From Massilia aurea (GTDB taxonomy: Bacteria > Pseudomonadota > Gammaproteobacteria > Burkholderiales > Burkholderiaceae_D): 64,000 bases of DNA. The stretch covers positions 310,001 to 374,000 of the forward strand of contig NZ_JANUGZ010000005.1 in the NCBI RefSeq assembly GCF_024753205.1, given 5' to 3'. Position numbers and translations under genes: made by a program. The notes beneath the pieces are model-generated. The model was not told the origin of the DNA. It was given only the letters and a program-made list of their open reading frames with translations, and ran no database searches. Shown in pieces: positions 52,772 through 61,378 of this stretch (positions within the stretch are counted from its first letter, which is position 1; every line of letters starts with the position of its first letter).

Positions 52772-53491
52772 CTAGGCCGGCAATTCGCGCGGCAGCGTCA
52801 TCTGCAGCATGGCGCCGCCTTGCTCGGTGCGCACCAGGATCAGGTTGCCACCCAGCGTGCGGGCGCGTTCGCGCAGCAGGCGCAGGCCATGGCGTTCATC
52901 CGCAGCCAGCGGATCGGCGCCGGGACCGACGCCATCGTCGCGCACGGTCAGCATGGCCATCTCGCCGTCGTCATCCAGGATCACGTCCACGCGCGTCGCC
53001 TGCGCATGCGCCGCGGCGTTGCGCAAACCTTCTTCGGCACAGCGCAGCAGCAGCACGGCGTGCTCGCGCGACCAGGCGCCGTCTTCCTCGGGCAGGCTGG
53101 CTTGTGCCTGGATGCCGTGCTCGGCGCCGAATTCAGGCACCAGCTCGGCCAGCGCAGTGCGCAACCCGAGAAACTCGAGCTTGTCGTTCCACAGCGCGAG
53201 CTGCATCTGGCGGTTAGTCTCGATGACGCCCCCGAGCAGGACCTTCATCTGCGCGGCGCGGTCGCGCAGCGCTTTGTCTTCGGCCGGAAGGCGCTGGGTG
53301 AGCAGGGCAAGGTGCATCGTCAGGGCCGTCATCGACGAACCCAGGCTATCGTGCAACTGGCGCGCGAGCTGGCGACGCTCCTGGTCCCAGCTGTTGGCCA
53401 GCCAGGACACCATGTCGGAGAGTTCAGCAGTGCGCGCCGCGACCAGGCGTTCCAGCTCCGGGTCGGGATGCGGTAGGACCGGTTCAGTCAT
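52772..53491 (-). CDS. Orphan NarX/UhpB-type sensor histidine kinase (HisKA_3)
   Basis: A 239-residue soluble kinase. HisKA_3 shows WDQERRQLARQLHDSLGSSMTAL (His near 45), followed by HATPase_c (LRNAAAHAQATRV, VRDDGVGPG, GLRLLRERARTLGG). The N terminus is short, with no membrane segment or sensor domain. No cognate response regulator is adjacent. It is convergent with ndh. Confidence 0.85.
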   Translation of the reverse strand: MTEPVLPHPDPELERLVAARTAELSDMVSWLANSWDQERRQLARQLHDSLGSSMTALTMHLALLTQRLPAEDKALRDRAAQMKVLLGGVIETNRQMQLALWNDKLEFLGLRTALAELVPEFGAEHGIQAQASLPEEDGAWSREHAVLLLRCAEEGLRNAAAHAQATRVDVILDDDGEMAMLTVRDDGVGPGADPLAADERHGLRLLRERARTLGGNLILVRTEQGGAMLQMTLPRELPA

Positions 53492-53682
53492 CAGGGTCTC
53501 AATTAAATGTTTCCCAAATCATACAACAATTGTCATTTATCCGTCGCGCATTGGGTGCTGCAAGAGCGGTTCGTTCTGTTCTCCCGAGTGTGAGGTCGCG
53601 AACAGTGCCGATCGCGTGGCAGGCGCACTCTGGCGATGTGGCCAACGAGTCATCATTCAACGAACAATACGGGGGTAACACC

Positions 53683-54162
53683 ATGACCAAAGCAACGACC
53701 AAAAAGACGAGCGGCCCGCAGGATGCGCTGGAACTGTTGAAAAGCCAGCACGACGAAGTGAAAGACATGTTCGACAAGTTCGAAGAGCTGGGCGAGCGTG
53801 CCACCGTCAGCAAGAAGAAGCTGGCCAATGAAATCTGCGAAGCCCTGATCATGCACACGTCGATCGAAGAAGAAATCTTCTATCCGGCGCTGCGCAAGAC
53901 GTCGAAGGAAATGGAAGACATGCTCGACGAAGCGTTCGTCGAACATGCTTCGGCCAAGGACCTGATCGCACAGGTGCAGGAGATGGAGCCTGACGAAGAC
54001 TACTATGATGCCAAAGTGAAGGTGCTGGGCGAATACGTGTCGCACCACGTCGAAGAGGAAGAGGAAGAAATGTTCCCGAAAGTGCGCAAGCTCGACCTCG
54101 ACCTGCAAGCCATGGGCGCTGAAATGGCAGCCCGCCGCGACGAAATTCTCGCCACGGTTTAA
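53683..54162 (+). CDS. Hemerythrin-domain protein
   Basis: A 159-residue helical protein with the hemerythrin His/Glu pattern that binds a di-iron site: LKSQHDEVKDMFDKFEEL, MHTSIEEEIFYPAL, VEHASAKDLIAQV and YVSHHVEEEEEEMFPKV. Such proteins handle oxygen, iron or nitric oxide. The acidic stretch near residue 120 is unusual. ATG 53683 is used and a frame from 53530 is rejected. A terminator at 54181-54207 ends the unit. Confidence 0.9.
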   Translation: MTKATTKKTSGPQDALELLKSQHDEVKDMFDKFEELGERATVSKKKLANEICEALIMHTSIEEEIFYPALRKTSKEMEDMLDEAFVEHASAKDLIAQVQEMEPDEDYYDAKVKVLGEYVSHHVEEEEEEMFPKVRKLDLDLQAMGAEMAARRDEILATV

Positions 54163-54180
54163 AACGTCGTTGACAGACTG

Positions 54181-54207
54181 GCCGGCCTCCCCGGGGCCGG
54201 CTTTTTT
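54181..54207 (+). terminator. Terminator after the hemerythrin gene
   Basis: GCCGGC (54181-54186) and GCCGGC (54196-54201) form a stem with a CCCCGG-type loop region, followed by T6. Confidence 0.9.
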
Positions 54208-54351
54208 ACGCCCGTTCCATTTAACTAAGAATTCGACGGTGCGGGCAGTCAAGACGTTCGCTGCCGCACATACGTGCTATTGCTGGTATGCGATAGTGAA
54301 AGCTAGCCGGTTCCATAGCGGACGGGAGCGTTATATAAGAGAGGACACACC

Positions 54352-54771
54352 ATGAATATCGATAACATCGTAAATGAGCAGTTCCGTGGCAAGAGTTTCC
54401 GTGAACTGGCCGACGCGCCATTGTCGGCACTGCGCGGCATCGGCGAGCAGCAAGCCACTGCGCTGGCTGACACGCTGGGCGTGAAGACCATTGGCGATCT
54501 GGCCAGCCTGCAGGCAGTCAGCTTCGCTGTCGCGATCAAGGCGCTGGCCGGCAGCGAGACGCAGTCGAGCAAAGAGCAGGCCGAAGAGACCCTGCTCGAT
54601 GACGCTGTCGAAATGACGTTCCCGGCCAGCGATCCGATTTCGGTCGATGCCGGCATCACCCGCATTGAAGTGCCGCCCGAGATGGTCGACGCAGGCCGCG
54701 ATCACCAGAACGCGCGTTCGATCGAAGAAACGAGCACGATTCGCGATTGCCCGCCAGCCGAGAAGCGTTAA
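54352..54771 (+). CDS. Helix-hairpin-helix protein with acidic tail
   Basis: A 139-residue protein. The N-terminal half is HhH-like (LSALRGIGEQQATALADTLGVKTIGDLA, about 25-52), as in DUF4332 proteins. The C-terminal half is acidic and Asp/Glu/Thr-rich (ETLLDDAVEMTFPASDPISV). The role is unknown. GAGAGGA precedes ATG 54352. Its terminator (54795-54831) has an IS1595 element inserted in the T-tract. Confidence 0.8.
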   Translation: MNIDNIVNEQFRGKSFRELADAPLSALRGIGEQQATALADTLGVKTIGDLASLQAVSFAVAIKALAGSETQSSKEQAEETLLDDAVEMTFPASDPISVDAGITRIEVPPEMVDAGRDHQNARSIEETSTIRDCPPAEKR

Positions 54772-54794
54772 GCACACGGCAGGGCAGGATGGAG

Positions 54795-54831
54795 CAGGTC
54801 ACGGAACGCAGGTTCCGTGGCCTGTTTTTTT
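54795..54831 (+). terminator. Terminator after the HhH gene, at the IS1595 insertion site
   Basis: CAGGTCACGGAAC (54795-54807) and GTTCCGTGGCCTG (54812-54824) pair with one G-U pair, then T7. The T-tract is the target of the IS1595 element and is still functional. Confidence 0.9.
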
Positions 54832-54834
54832 ATT

Positions 54835-55903
54835 GGCGCAGTCAACGTTAAATAGAGACTAGCTTTGAACTGACGAGTAGTCCAGTGGTCCAACCCCTGT
54901 CCCCAGCGTCAGGAGTCGATCATGAAAGCGCCACGTTTCAAGGGCTGGTTCGCAAAACTGCCTTCCCTGAACCAGCCGCAGCGCCGGCAAATGCTGGATG
55001 CCCTGCATCCTGCAGCTGGGCTTGATCAGGTTGTTGCGCTCATCACTGAGGTCAGAACGCCAGGCCGCTGCTGCCCCAGGTGCAGCAACGAGCACTGCTA
55101 CCGGCATGGTTTCGCCAACGACTTGCAGCGCTACCGCTGCTGCGCCTGCGGCCGCACCTTTAACGACCTCACCGGCACGCCACTGGCGCGGCTCAGGCAC
55201 AAAGCCAAATGGCTCGCGTATTCGCAGGTGCTGCTCGATTCACTCCCCGTACGCAAGGGAGCAGATCGAATTGGCGTACACCGCAACACCGCCTTTCGCT
55301 GGCGACACCGCTTCCTGCATTGGATCAAGCTCGACCGGCCCGCGCTCCTGAATGGCATCGTCGAGGCTGACGAAACATTTCTGCTCGAATCACAAAAAGG
55401 TTCGCGTACGCTTGATCGACCACCGCGCCACCGCGGCGGCCATGCTGCCAAACGGGGCATTTCCAGCGAACTCGATTGCATTCTGGTCGGCCGCGACCGC
55501 GAGGGTCGCACGGTCGATGCCGTCACTGGCCGGGGTGCTCTCACGGCTGCGCAACTCGAGCGTGACTTGTTGCCCAGACTTGACAGGCAAGCCTTGCTTG
55601 TCAGTGACGGCCATCCCGCTTACCGCACGTTTGCACACAAGCACAGGATCGCGCACGAAGCGGTCAATGTGCGCGCCGGTGTGCGTGTAAGACGTCTGGG
55701 CAGCCTTGCCATCCACGTGCAGAACGTGAACGCCTACCACCAGCGCTTCAAGGTGTGGCTGCAGGGCTTTCGTGGCGTGGCGTCGCGCTACCTGCCCAAC
55801 TACCTCGGCTGGCGCTGGGCGTTGGATGGCGAGCGGGTTATTTCGCCGGAACAGTTGCTTCGCATTGCCATCAGCGTCATCAACAGATAACGCTGACTGA
55901 GCC
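54835..55903 (+). mobile_element. IS1595-family insertion sequence
   Basis: A 1069-bp element bounded by imperfect terminal inverted repeats GGCGCAGTCAACGTTA (54835-54850) and the complement of TAACGCTGACTGAGCC (55888-55903), 14 of 16 positions identical. It is flanked by the 8-bp direct repeat TTTTTATT (54827-54834 and 55904-55911), the target duplication expected of IS1595. It carries one intact transposase gene whose stop overlaps the right repeat. Confidence 0.95.
54922..55890 (+). CDS. IS1595-family transposase
   Basis: A 322-residue intact transposase with an N-terminal zinc ribbon (CCPRCSNEHCYRHG and CCACGRTF, about 50-77), a helix-turn-helix segment (LPVRKGADRIGVHRNTAFRWRHRFL) and a DDE-type catalytic core beginning VEADETFLLES (first Asp near 149), with SDGHPAYRTFA (second Asp) and NAYHQRFKVWLQGFRGVASRYLPNYLGWRWAL near the C terminus. 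The whole element looks mobile. Confidence 0.95.
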   Translation: MKAPRFKGWFAKLPSLNQPQRRQMLDALHPAAGLDQVVALITEVRTPGRCCPRCSNEHCYRHGFANDLQRYRCCACGRTFNDLTGTPLARLRHKAKWLAYSQVLLDSLPVRKGADRIGVHRNTAFRWRHRFLHWIKLDRPALLNGIVEADETFLLESQKGSRTLDRPPRHRGGHAAKRGISSELDCILVGRDREGRTVDAVTGRGALTAAQLERDLLPRLDRQALLVSDGHPAYRTFAHKHRIAHEAVNVRAGVRVRRLGSLAIHVQNVNAYHQRFKVWLQGFRGVASRYLPNYLGWRWALDGERVISPEQLLRIAISVINR

Positions 55904-55931
55904 TTTTTATTCGCGCAGCCAATGCAAAAAC

Positions 55932-55967
55932 AAACCGGGGCGCTCGCTTGCGCGAGAGCCCCGGTTT
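55932..55967 (-). terminator. Terminator of the diguanylate cyclase gene
   Basis: AAACCGGGGC (55932-55941) and GCCCCGGTTT (55958-55967) form a stem with inner CTCGC/GCGAG pairing and a TTGC loop. On the minus strand T-rich sequence follows. Confidence 0.85.
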
Positions 55968-55991
55968 AGTCAACTGAAAGAAGGTGACGTG

Positions 55992-56996
55992 TCAGCGATG
56001 CGGCGTTGCTAGCTCGGGCGCTGGCGCCGGCACTGGTGCACCGCTGGTTTTGGACGCTGCCTGGCGATTGGCCGCCGGCGAGCAGAAACGGTTCTTGCCA
56101 GCGCGCTTGGCTTCGTACAGTGCGTAATCGGCGATATTGATCAGGGCGTCGACCGATTCGGCATCGTCTGGATAGATACTGATGCCAATCGACGTCGACA
56201 GGCGCAGCGTCAGATCGTTGATGAAGAATGGCTCGGACAGGGACTCAACCAGCTTGGCAGCCGGGCCCTGGGCGTCGACCAGACCATGGATATCGCCCAG
56301 CACGACCATGAATTCATCGCCACCCAGGCGGGCAACGGTGTCTTCCTTGCGGGAGCTGGCCAGCAGCCGCTGCGACACGGCTTTGAGGATCTCGTCGCCG
56401 TAGGCATGGCCATAGGTGTCGTTGATCGCCTTGAAGCCGTCCAGATCGAGATACATGATCGCGGCCTTGGCATGGGTACGGTTGGCGTGCTGCAGCGCCG
56501 TCTCGATGCGGTCTTCGAGCAAGCGACGGTTTGGCAGGCCGGTGAGGGCGTCGTGCAGCGCCAGCTCCTGCTGGGCCTTCGAATACTGGGCCAGCTCCTT
56601 GTACAGCAGGCGCACTTCGAGCATGTTGTGGATGCGCTTGTGCACCTCGAGCAGGTCGAACGGCTTGCTGATGAAGTCACGGGCGCCGGCTTCGAGCGCG
56701 GCGATCTTGAAACTTGGCTGGGCCGTCAGGGCAAGCACAGGTAGATAGCCACCCTGTTCAATTTCCTTGAGGCCCTTCATGACCTGGAAGCCATTCAAGC
56801 CCGGCATTTGCAGGTCGAGCAGAATGAGGTCGTAATTGTGTTCGCGATGGAGCGGGCACACCTGCTCCGGCAGCATGGTCGAGCTGACGCAGGTGTAGCC
56901 TTCTTCGCGCAATATCTCTTCCATCAGCTCGATATTGTCGGGCGAATCGTCTACCACCAGAATTTTGGCGTTCAAAATGTCTTGTCTGCTCGGCAT
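55992..56996 (-). CDS. Response regulator with GGDEF domain (diguanylate cyclase)
   Basis: A 334-residue PleD/WspR-like protein. A receiver domain (about 10-125: ILVVDDSPDNIELMEEIL, LILLDLQMPGLNG with the phosphorylated Asp near 57, and Lys in FISKPF) is followed by a linker and a GGDEF domain (about 160-310, HDALTGLPNRRLLEDRI, RLGGDEFMVVLGD) that makes cyclic di-GMP. The C-terminal 30 residues are Pro/Ala-rich and disordered. No inhibitory RxxD site is evident. Upstream input is probably the nearby hybrid kinase. Confidence 0.93.
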   Translation of the reverse strand: MPSRQDILNAKILVVDDSPDNIELMEEILREEGYTCVSSTMLPEQVCPLHREHNYDLILLDLQMPGLNGFQVMKGLKEIEQGGYLPVLALTAQPSFKIAALEAGARDFISKPFDLLEVHKRIHNMLEVRLLYKELAQYSKAQQELALHDALTGLPNRRLLEDRIETALQHANRTHAKAAIMYLDLDGFKAINDTYGHAYGDEILKAVSQRLLASSRKEDTVARLGGDEFMVVLGDIHGLVDAQGPAAKLVESLSEPFFINDLTLRLSTSIGISIYPDDAESVDALINIADYALYEAKRAGKNRFCSPAANRQAASKTSGAPVPAPAPELATPHR

Positions 56997-57126
56997 GCTT
57001 ATCTCTTTATCGAAACTGGGCGGCGCCCCATTTCGGGGTGGAATCTAACGATACCTTACCTCTAATTAGTGTAGCAAGGACCATAAAATTTCTTGTAGGA
57101 CAGCGCCGCGTCCGAAGGTAGGAACA

Positions 57127-60100
57127 TCATCGACTATGGCCGCGACCGCTTTCCGCGAGCATTGGGACGGCGGGTGGCGTGCTGACCATGCCGATTGCCG
57201 CCATCAATTCGCTCTGTTCAACCGGCTTGGACACATGGGCCGAGAAACCGGCCTCGAGCGCCTTCAAGCGGTCTTCGGAGCGTGCAAACGCCGTCAGCGC
57301 GATGGCTGGAATCAGGCCGCCAGCATCGCGCGGCAGGGCGCGGACCCAGGCGAGGAACTCGAGGCCATTGACATCGGGCATGCCCAGATCGCTGATCAGG
57401 AGGTCGGGCGGGCTCGCGCGCAGCTGCGCCATGGCGTCCTGTGCGCTGCCGGCCAGCCGCACGTTGGCATGGCAATCGGACAGGATGCGGGCAATCAGCT
57501 CGCGCGCATCGCGGTCATCGTCCACGACCAGCACCGACATGCCGCGCATGTCGCGCACCATCGGTTCGGGTGCTGCCTCTGGCGCGGCAGGAAGGGTAGC
57601 TGACACCATCTCGGGCAGCGCGCCAGCGCCAAGGCCCGCCTGGCGAGACGCGCGTGGCATGCTTGACAGCGCCGCCGGCAGTTCAATCGTGAAGCTCGCA
57701 CCCTGGCCAGGCCCGGCGCTCTCGGCGCGTACAGTGCCGCCGTGCTGCTCGATCAGGTGTTTCACGATCGACAAGCCCAGGCCCAGGCCGCCATGGCTGC
57801 GTGTCATCGAGGCATCGCCCTGGCGGAAGCGCTCAAACACGTGCGTGATGAATTCGGGCGCAATGCCCGAACCCGTATCGCGGATCGTGATGGCCACCTG
57901 GCCGTCGTGGTAGCCCAGCTCGATCGTGACCAGCCCGTCGCGCGGCGTGAACTTGATCGCGTTCGACAGCAAGTTCCAGACCACTTGCTGGAGCCGCCCC
58001 GGGTCGCCCGCGACGGACGGGATGGCAACGCCTTCGGGATAGCGCCGCTCGATACGGATGCCCTTGGCGTCGGCCGCCGGACGTACCGTTTCGATAGCGG
58101 CATCGATGAAGCTGCCCGGCGCCAGCGTCTGCATGTCGAGCAACACCTTGCCGGACGTGATGCGGCTCATGTCGAGCAAGTCTTCGATCAGCTGCGCCTG
58201 GGCGCGCGCATTGCGCTCGATCGTCGACAGGCCGCGCTGCAGGTCGGCGCCATCGCGGCTGCCGCGGCGCAGCACCTGCGACCAGCCAAGAATGGCCGAC
58301 AGCGGCGTGCGCAGCTCGTGCGACAGCGTGGCCAGGAATTCATCCTTCATCTGGCTGGTGCGCTCGGCTTCGGCGCGCGCTTCGCGCTCGTTCTCGAGCA
58401 GCACCTTGCGTTCTTCAGCCGCGCGGCTGGCCACTTCGTACAGGCGGATATTGTCGACTGCGATGGCGGCCTGCGCCGCGATGCCGCTGACGATGCGTTC
58501 ACTGCGTTCGGTAAAGACGTTCGGTTCCGGGTGCCCGAAGAACATCGTGCCGAGCAGTTCACCCGAGCGCGCCATGACGGGCACGGTCAGGTAGCTGCGT
58601 ACCGGCGGGTGGCCATCCGGCAGGCCAAAGCGCAGCGCGCTGCCGGCCTGGACCGGATCGGCCGCCAGGTCGGCGACGCGCTGCAGGCGGGTGGTGCGCA
58701 GGCCCGGACCGAACAGGGCACTGGCGCCCGGTTCGGCGAAGTCCTGGAACTGGGCCGACGTGGCGCCCGACAGTGTGTACAGCGAATACAGCGTGCCTGC
58801 GCCATCCTGGCCGTAATGGACGAAGGCGGCATGACGCGCGCTGCAGACGCCGCAGGCGACATCGGCGGCGGCCTGCATCACGGCGCGTAGATCGCGCGTC
58901 GAGGCCAGCATGCTGCCCGTGCTGTTGAGCAGTTCAAGCACGTGCGATTCGTCGCGCAGCGCCTGTTCGGCGCGCTTGACCTGGTCGACGTCGGTATTGG
59001 TGCCGAACCAGCGCACCACGTTGCCGTCGCGGTCGTGCACCGCTTCGACCCGCGTCAGGAACCAGCGGAAATTGCCGTCGGCGCCGCGGATCGGAAATTC
59101 CATCTCGAACGCCGTGCCGGTGCGCACCGATTCATCCCAGTGTTCGAGCACGGCAGGCAACACCGCCGGGTCGTACACTTTTTGCCAGCCCCAGCCCGTC
59201 GATTCTTCGGGCGTGATGCCCGTGTATTCGTACCAGCGCTCGTTGAACCAGACGATCGAGCCGTCCGGATCGGCCATCCATGCCAGTTGCGGAATGGTGT
59301 TGGCCAGCGCGCGCAATTCTTCTTCGCTCTGGCGCAGGTGGTCGTCGGCCGCGCGCCGGGCGCTGATGTCCTGGGCCATGCCCGTCATGCCCAGCACGCC
59401 GCCGCCGTCGACGGCGCTGGCGTAGTCGGGGCGGCCGACCAGGGCCACACAGTGCGCCGCGCCGCCGGGCAGGTTGCCGCGTGCAAGCAGGCGGCATTCG
59501 AGATCGAGGTCGGTGCCCTGCGAGAAGGCGGCCAGCACGGCGCGCCGCACGACCTTGCGGTCTTCGGGTTGCAGCCGCTCGCGCAGGCTTGGCCAGGCGA
59601 GCGCGACATCGGCCGGCAAGCCGAGGATCTCGGCCGCGCGTGCACCGAAGGTGACGCGGTCGGTGGCCGCATCCCAGCGCCAGTCGCCCAGGCGCCCGGC
59701 GGCAATTGCCAGTTGCAGGCGGTTGTTGTTGTCGATGAGCGCCTGCTGGTCGAGCTTGCGCGCCGTGATGTCCTGGAAATACAGGGTCAGGCCTTCGGGG
59801 GAAGGGTAGACCCGCATGTCGAGCCAGGCGTTCAGGCGGCGGTAATAGAATTCGCGATTGACGGTAACGCGCTCCTCCATGGCGCGCACGCAATCGAGGG
59901 CGACCGTTGTGCCGTGCAGGTCTTCGAACTCATCCCACAGCTTGGCCCCGACCAGATCGCCGCGCCGCTTGTTGAGCGGCTCGACCATCTGCAGGGCGCG
60001 GCCATTGATATAGGTGATGTGCCAGTTGCGGTCCACCGCGCAAAAGCCGTCGGTGAGGCTTTCGAGCATGTTTTCCATGCGCTCGGTGGCGTGCTGGAGC

Positions 60101-60153
60101 GCCTCTTGTGCGGCGACCAGATCCTGGCCGGACACGTCGCGGGCAGTGCTCAT
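57127..60153 (-). CDS. Hybrid sensor histidine kinase with three PAS and one GAF domain
   Basis: A 1008-residue soluble kinase with no membrane segment. Three PAS domains (about 20-135, 140-260, 275-400, the last with TIPQLAWMADPDGSIVWFNERWYEYTGITPEES) and a GAF domain (about 410-560) are followed by HisKA with LATLSHELRTPLSAILGWSQVL (His near 610), HATPase_c with FRQGDASMTRSHGGLGLGLSIVKHLIEQHGG, and a receiver (about 875-990, VDDDRDARELI, LLISDLGMPDVNG with Asp near 920). It probably signals to a partner nearby. Confidence 0.92.
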   Translation of the reverse strand: MSTARDVSGQDLVAAQEALQHATERMENMLESLTDGFCAVDRNWHITYINGRALQMVEPLNKRRGDLVGAKLWDEFEDLHGTTVALDCVRAMEERVTVNREFYYRRLNAWLDMRVYPSPEGLTLYFQDITARKLDQQALIDNNNRLQLAIAAGRLGDWRWDAATDRVTFGARAAEILGLPADVALAWPSLRERLQPEDRKVVRRAVLAAFSQGTDLDLECRLLARGNLPGGAAHCVALVGRPDYASAVDGGGVLGMTGMAQDISARRAADDHLRQSEEELRALANTIPQLAWMADPDGSIVWFNERWYEYTGITPEESTGWGWQKVYDPAVLPAVLEHWDESVRTGTAFEMEFPIRGADGNFRWFLTRVEAVHDRDGNVVRWFGTNTDVDQVKRAEQALRDESHVLELLNSTGSMLASTRDLRAVMQAAADVACGVCSARHAAFVHYGQDGAGTLYSLYTLSGATSAQFQDFAEPGASALFGPGLRTTRLQRVADLAADPVQAGSALRFGLPDGHPPVRSYLTVPVMARSGELLGTMFFGHPEPNVFTERSERIVSGIAAQAAIAVDNIRLYEVASRAAEERKVLLENEREARAEAERTSQMKDEFLATLSHELRTPLSAILGWSQVLRRGSRDGADLQRGLSTIERNARAQAQLIEDLLDMSRITSGKVLLDMQTLAPGSFIDAAIETVRPAADAKGIRIERRYPEGVAIPSVAGDPGRLQQVVWNLLSNAIKFTPRDGLVTIELGYHDGQVAITIRDTGSGIAPEFITHVFERFRQGDASMTRSHGGLGLGLSIVKHLIEQHGGTVRAESAGPGQGASFTIELPAALSSMPRASRQAGLGAGALPEMVSATLPAAPEAAPEPMVRDMRGMSVLVVDDDRDARELIARILSDCHANVRLAGSAQDAMAQLRASPPDLLISDLGMPDVNGLEFLAWVRALPRDAGGLIPAIALTAFARSEDRLKALEAGFSAHVSKPVEQSELMAAIGMVSTPPAVPMLAESGRGHSR

Positions 60154-60314
60154 GCCGGCCTCCGGAGGTGGCGCGCGATGCGGCGGACGTGTTGTGATGA
60201 AGAGTTCATGCCGGGGTTGCCATGCGCCCGAAGCCGGGCAGGATGCGTTTCATTGTAGACCAGCCGGGCGGGTCCGACTCACACTTTGTGAATGCGGACC
60301 GTTTCGCCCCTCGG

Positions 60315-61148
60315 TCAGCGTCGGCCCGGCTGACGCACTACCTTGGCCAGCGCATCCTGCAGCTGGTCGATTTCATACGGTTTTTGCAGCGACTGGTACG
60401 GGAACTCGAGGTGCCGCAGCAGCGTGTCGCCATATCCCGACGCGAAGATGATCGACAGCGCCGGGTCGTCGTTGATGGCGCGCTGCACCAGTTCGACGCC
60501 GGACATGCCGGGCAGGCTGACGTCGGAAAACAGCACGTCGTAGCGCTGGCTCGCCAGCAGCGTCAGGGCATCGTCGGGATGCGCGACGCCGTCGGCTTCG
60601 TGGCCGAAGGCCTTGAGCATCTCGCACACCAGGTACTGGGAGTCGACATTGTCTTCAACGACGAGGATGCGCAGGCCTGCATCGTCGACCGCTTCCTGGG
60701 CCGGCTGCGCGGTGGCCGGGGCCAGGGCGATCTGCACGCCGCGCACAGTGCCGGTTTCGTCGCGTACCGGGGACAGGCGCAGGTCGAAACGGTTGTCCGC
60801 GTTGCCATCGAGGCGGCGGAAGGTCAGGGCGGTGTCGGCCAGCACACCGGCCTCACCGCGCCAGGCCGCAGCCAGCGCCGCACCGGCCGCAGCCAGCGGT
60901 GGCGGCATCACGGGCGGGACCGAGCCGCCCGGCACGCGGCCGTAGCCAGGACCGGCCAGGGCGGCGTAGGCCTCATTGAATACCAGGACCGTTTCCGGTC
61001 CCCATACCAGCAGGGTCGGCAGCGGCGAATTGAGCAACAGATCGCTGCACAACCGCAGCGGCAACGGCCAGCGGGCAGCGTCGCCCAGGGCGGTCGTGCT
61101 CCAGTCGTAGGAAGCGGTGCTCCGGGCGGAAAGGTCGAGGTCTGGCAT
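60315..61148 (-). CDS. PAS-like and receiver domain protein
   Basis: A 277-residue soluble protein. The N-terminal half (about 1-150) resembles a PAS sensor (LLLNSPLPTLLVWGPETVLVFNEAYAALAG). The C-terminal half is a receiver domain (about 160-270: RILVVEDNVDSQYLVCEML, VLFSDVSLPGMSG with Asp near 206, FASGYGDTLLR, and Lys in LQKPYE). No kinase or DNA-binding output is attached. The start is uncertain: 61148 (MPDLDLSARS) is used, 61181 is an alternative, and neither has a good ribosome binding site. It is upstream of the hybrid kinase on the same strand. Confidence 0.78.
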   Translation of the reverse strand: MPDLDLSARSTASYDWSTTALGDAARWPLPLRLCSDLLLNSPLPTLLVWGPETVLVFNEAYAALAGPGYGRVPGGSVPPVMPPPLAAAGAALAAAWRGEAGVLADTALTFRRLDGNADNRFDLRLSPVRDETGTVRGVQIALAPATAQPAQEAVDDAGLRILVVEDNVDSQYLVCEMLKAFGHEADGVAHPDDALTLLASQRYDVLFSDVSLPGMSGVELVQRAINDDPALSIIFASGYGDTLLRHLEFPYQSLQKPYEIDQLQDALAKVVRQPGRR

Positions 61149-61224
61149 GGATTGTTGTAAAAACGAAAATATGGGCGGCATCCTACACCAAACAGGATGC
61201 ACCTGCTCGGGCAACCGTGCGCGC

Positions 61225-61255
61225 AAAAAAAAGCCCGCTTCGTGAGAGGCGGGCT
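61225..61255 (-). terminator. Orphan minus-strand rho-independent terminator
   Basis: AGCCCGC (61232-61238) and GCGGGCT (61249-61255) pair, and A8 on the plus strand (61225-61232) becomes U8 on the minus strand. It ends transcription coming from the TonB receptor leader, but no minus-strand gene lies there. Confidence 0.85.
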
Positions 61256-61330
61256 GAATCTATTTCCTGGGAGGAGAATAGAGGAGACAGTGCAATCATG
61301 CTGCATTGCGTCAAATCAGTCCAATTTATA
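61225..61330 (-). ncRNA. Candidate antisense or small RNA in the leader of the second TonB receptor gene
   Basis: A minus-strand RNA ending at the orphan terminator would contain a GCAAT/ATTGC hairpin (61292-61309), a CU-rich segment complementary to the GGAGGAGAATAGAGGAG ribosome binding site (61270-61286) and the terminator hairpin, a typical small RNA layout. No strong promoter is seen for it, so it is a hypothesis. Confidence 0.3.
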
Positions 61331-61378
61331 TTTCCAATAACCGTCATTGGTTTAATCAATATCCCGGGGATGTTGTGA
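61298..61378 (+). CDS. Short leader ORF (26 codons) coupled to the TonB receptor
   Basis: ATG 61298 is preceded by GGAGGAG...GAGGAG, one of the best ribosome binding sites in the window. The frame encodes a 26-residue, mostly hydrophobic peptide with one Cys and ends with TGA at 61376-61378. That stop overlaps a GTG start at 61375 as GTGA, so the receptor could be translated by coupling. It is too short to assign a function. Confidence 0.45.
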   Translation: MLHCVKSVQFIFPITVIGLINIPGML

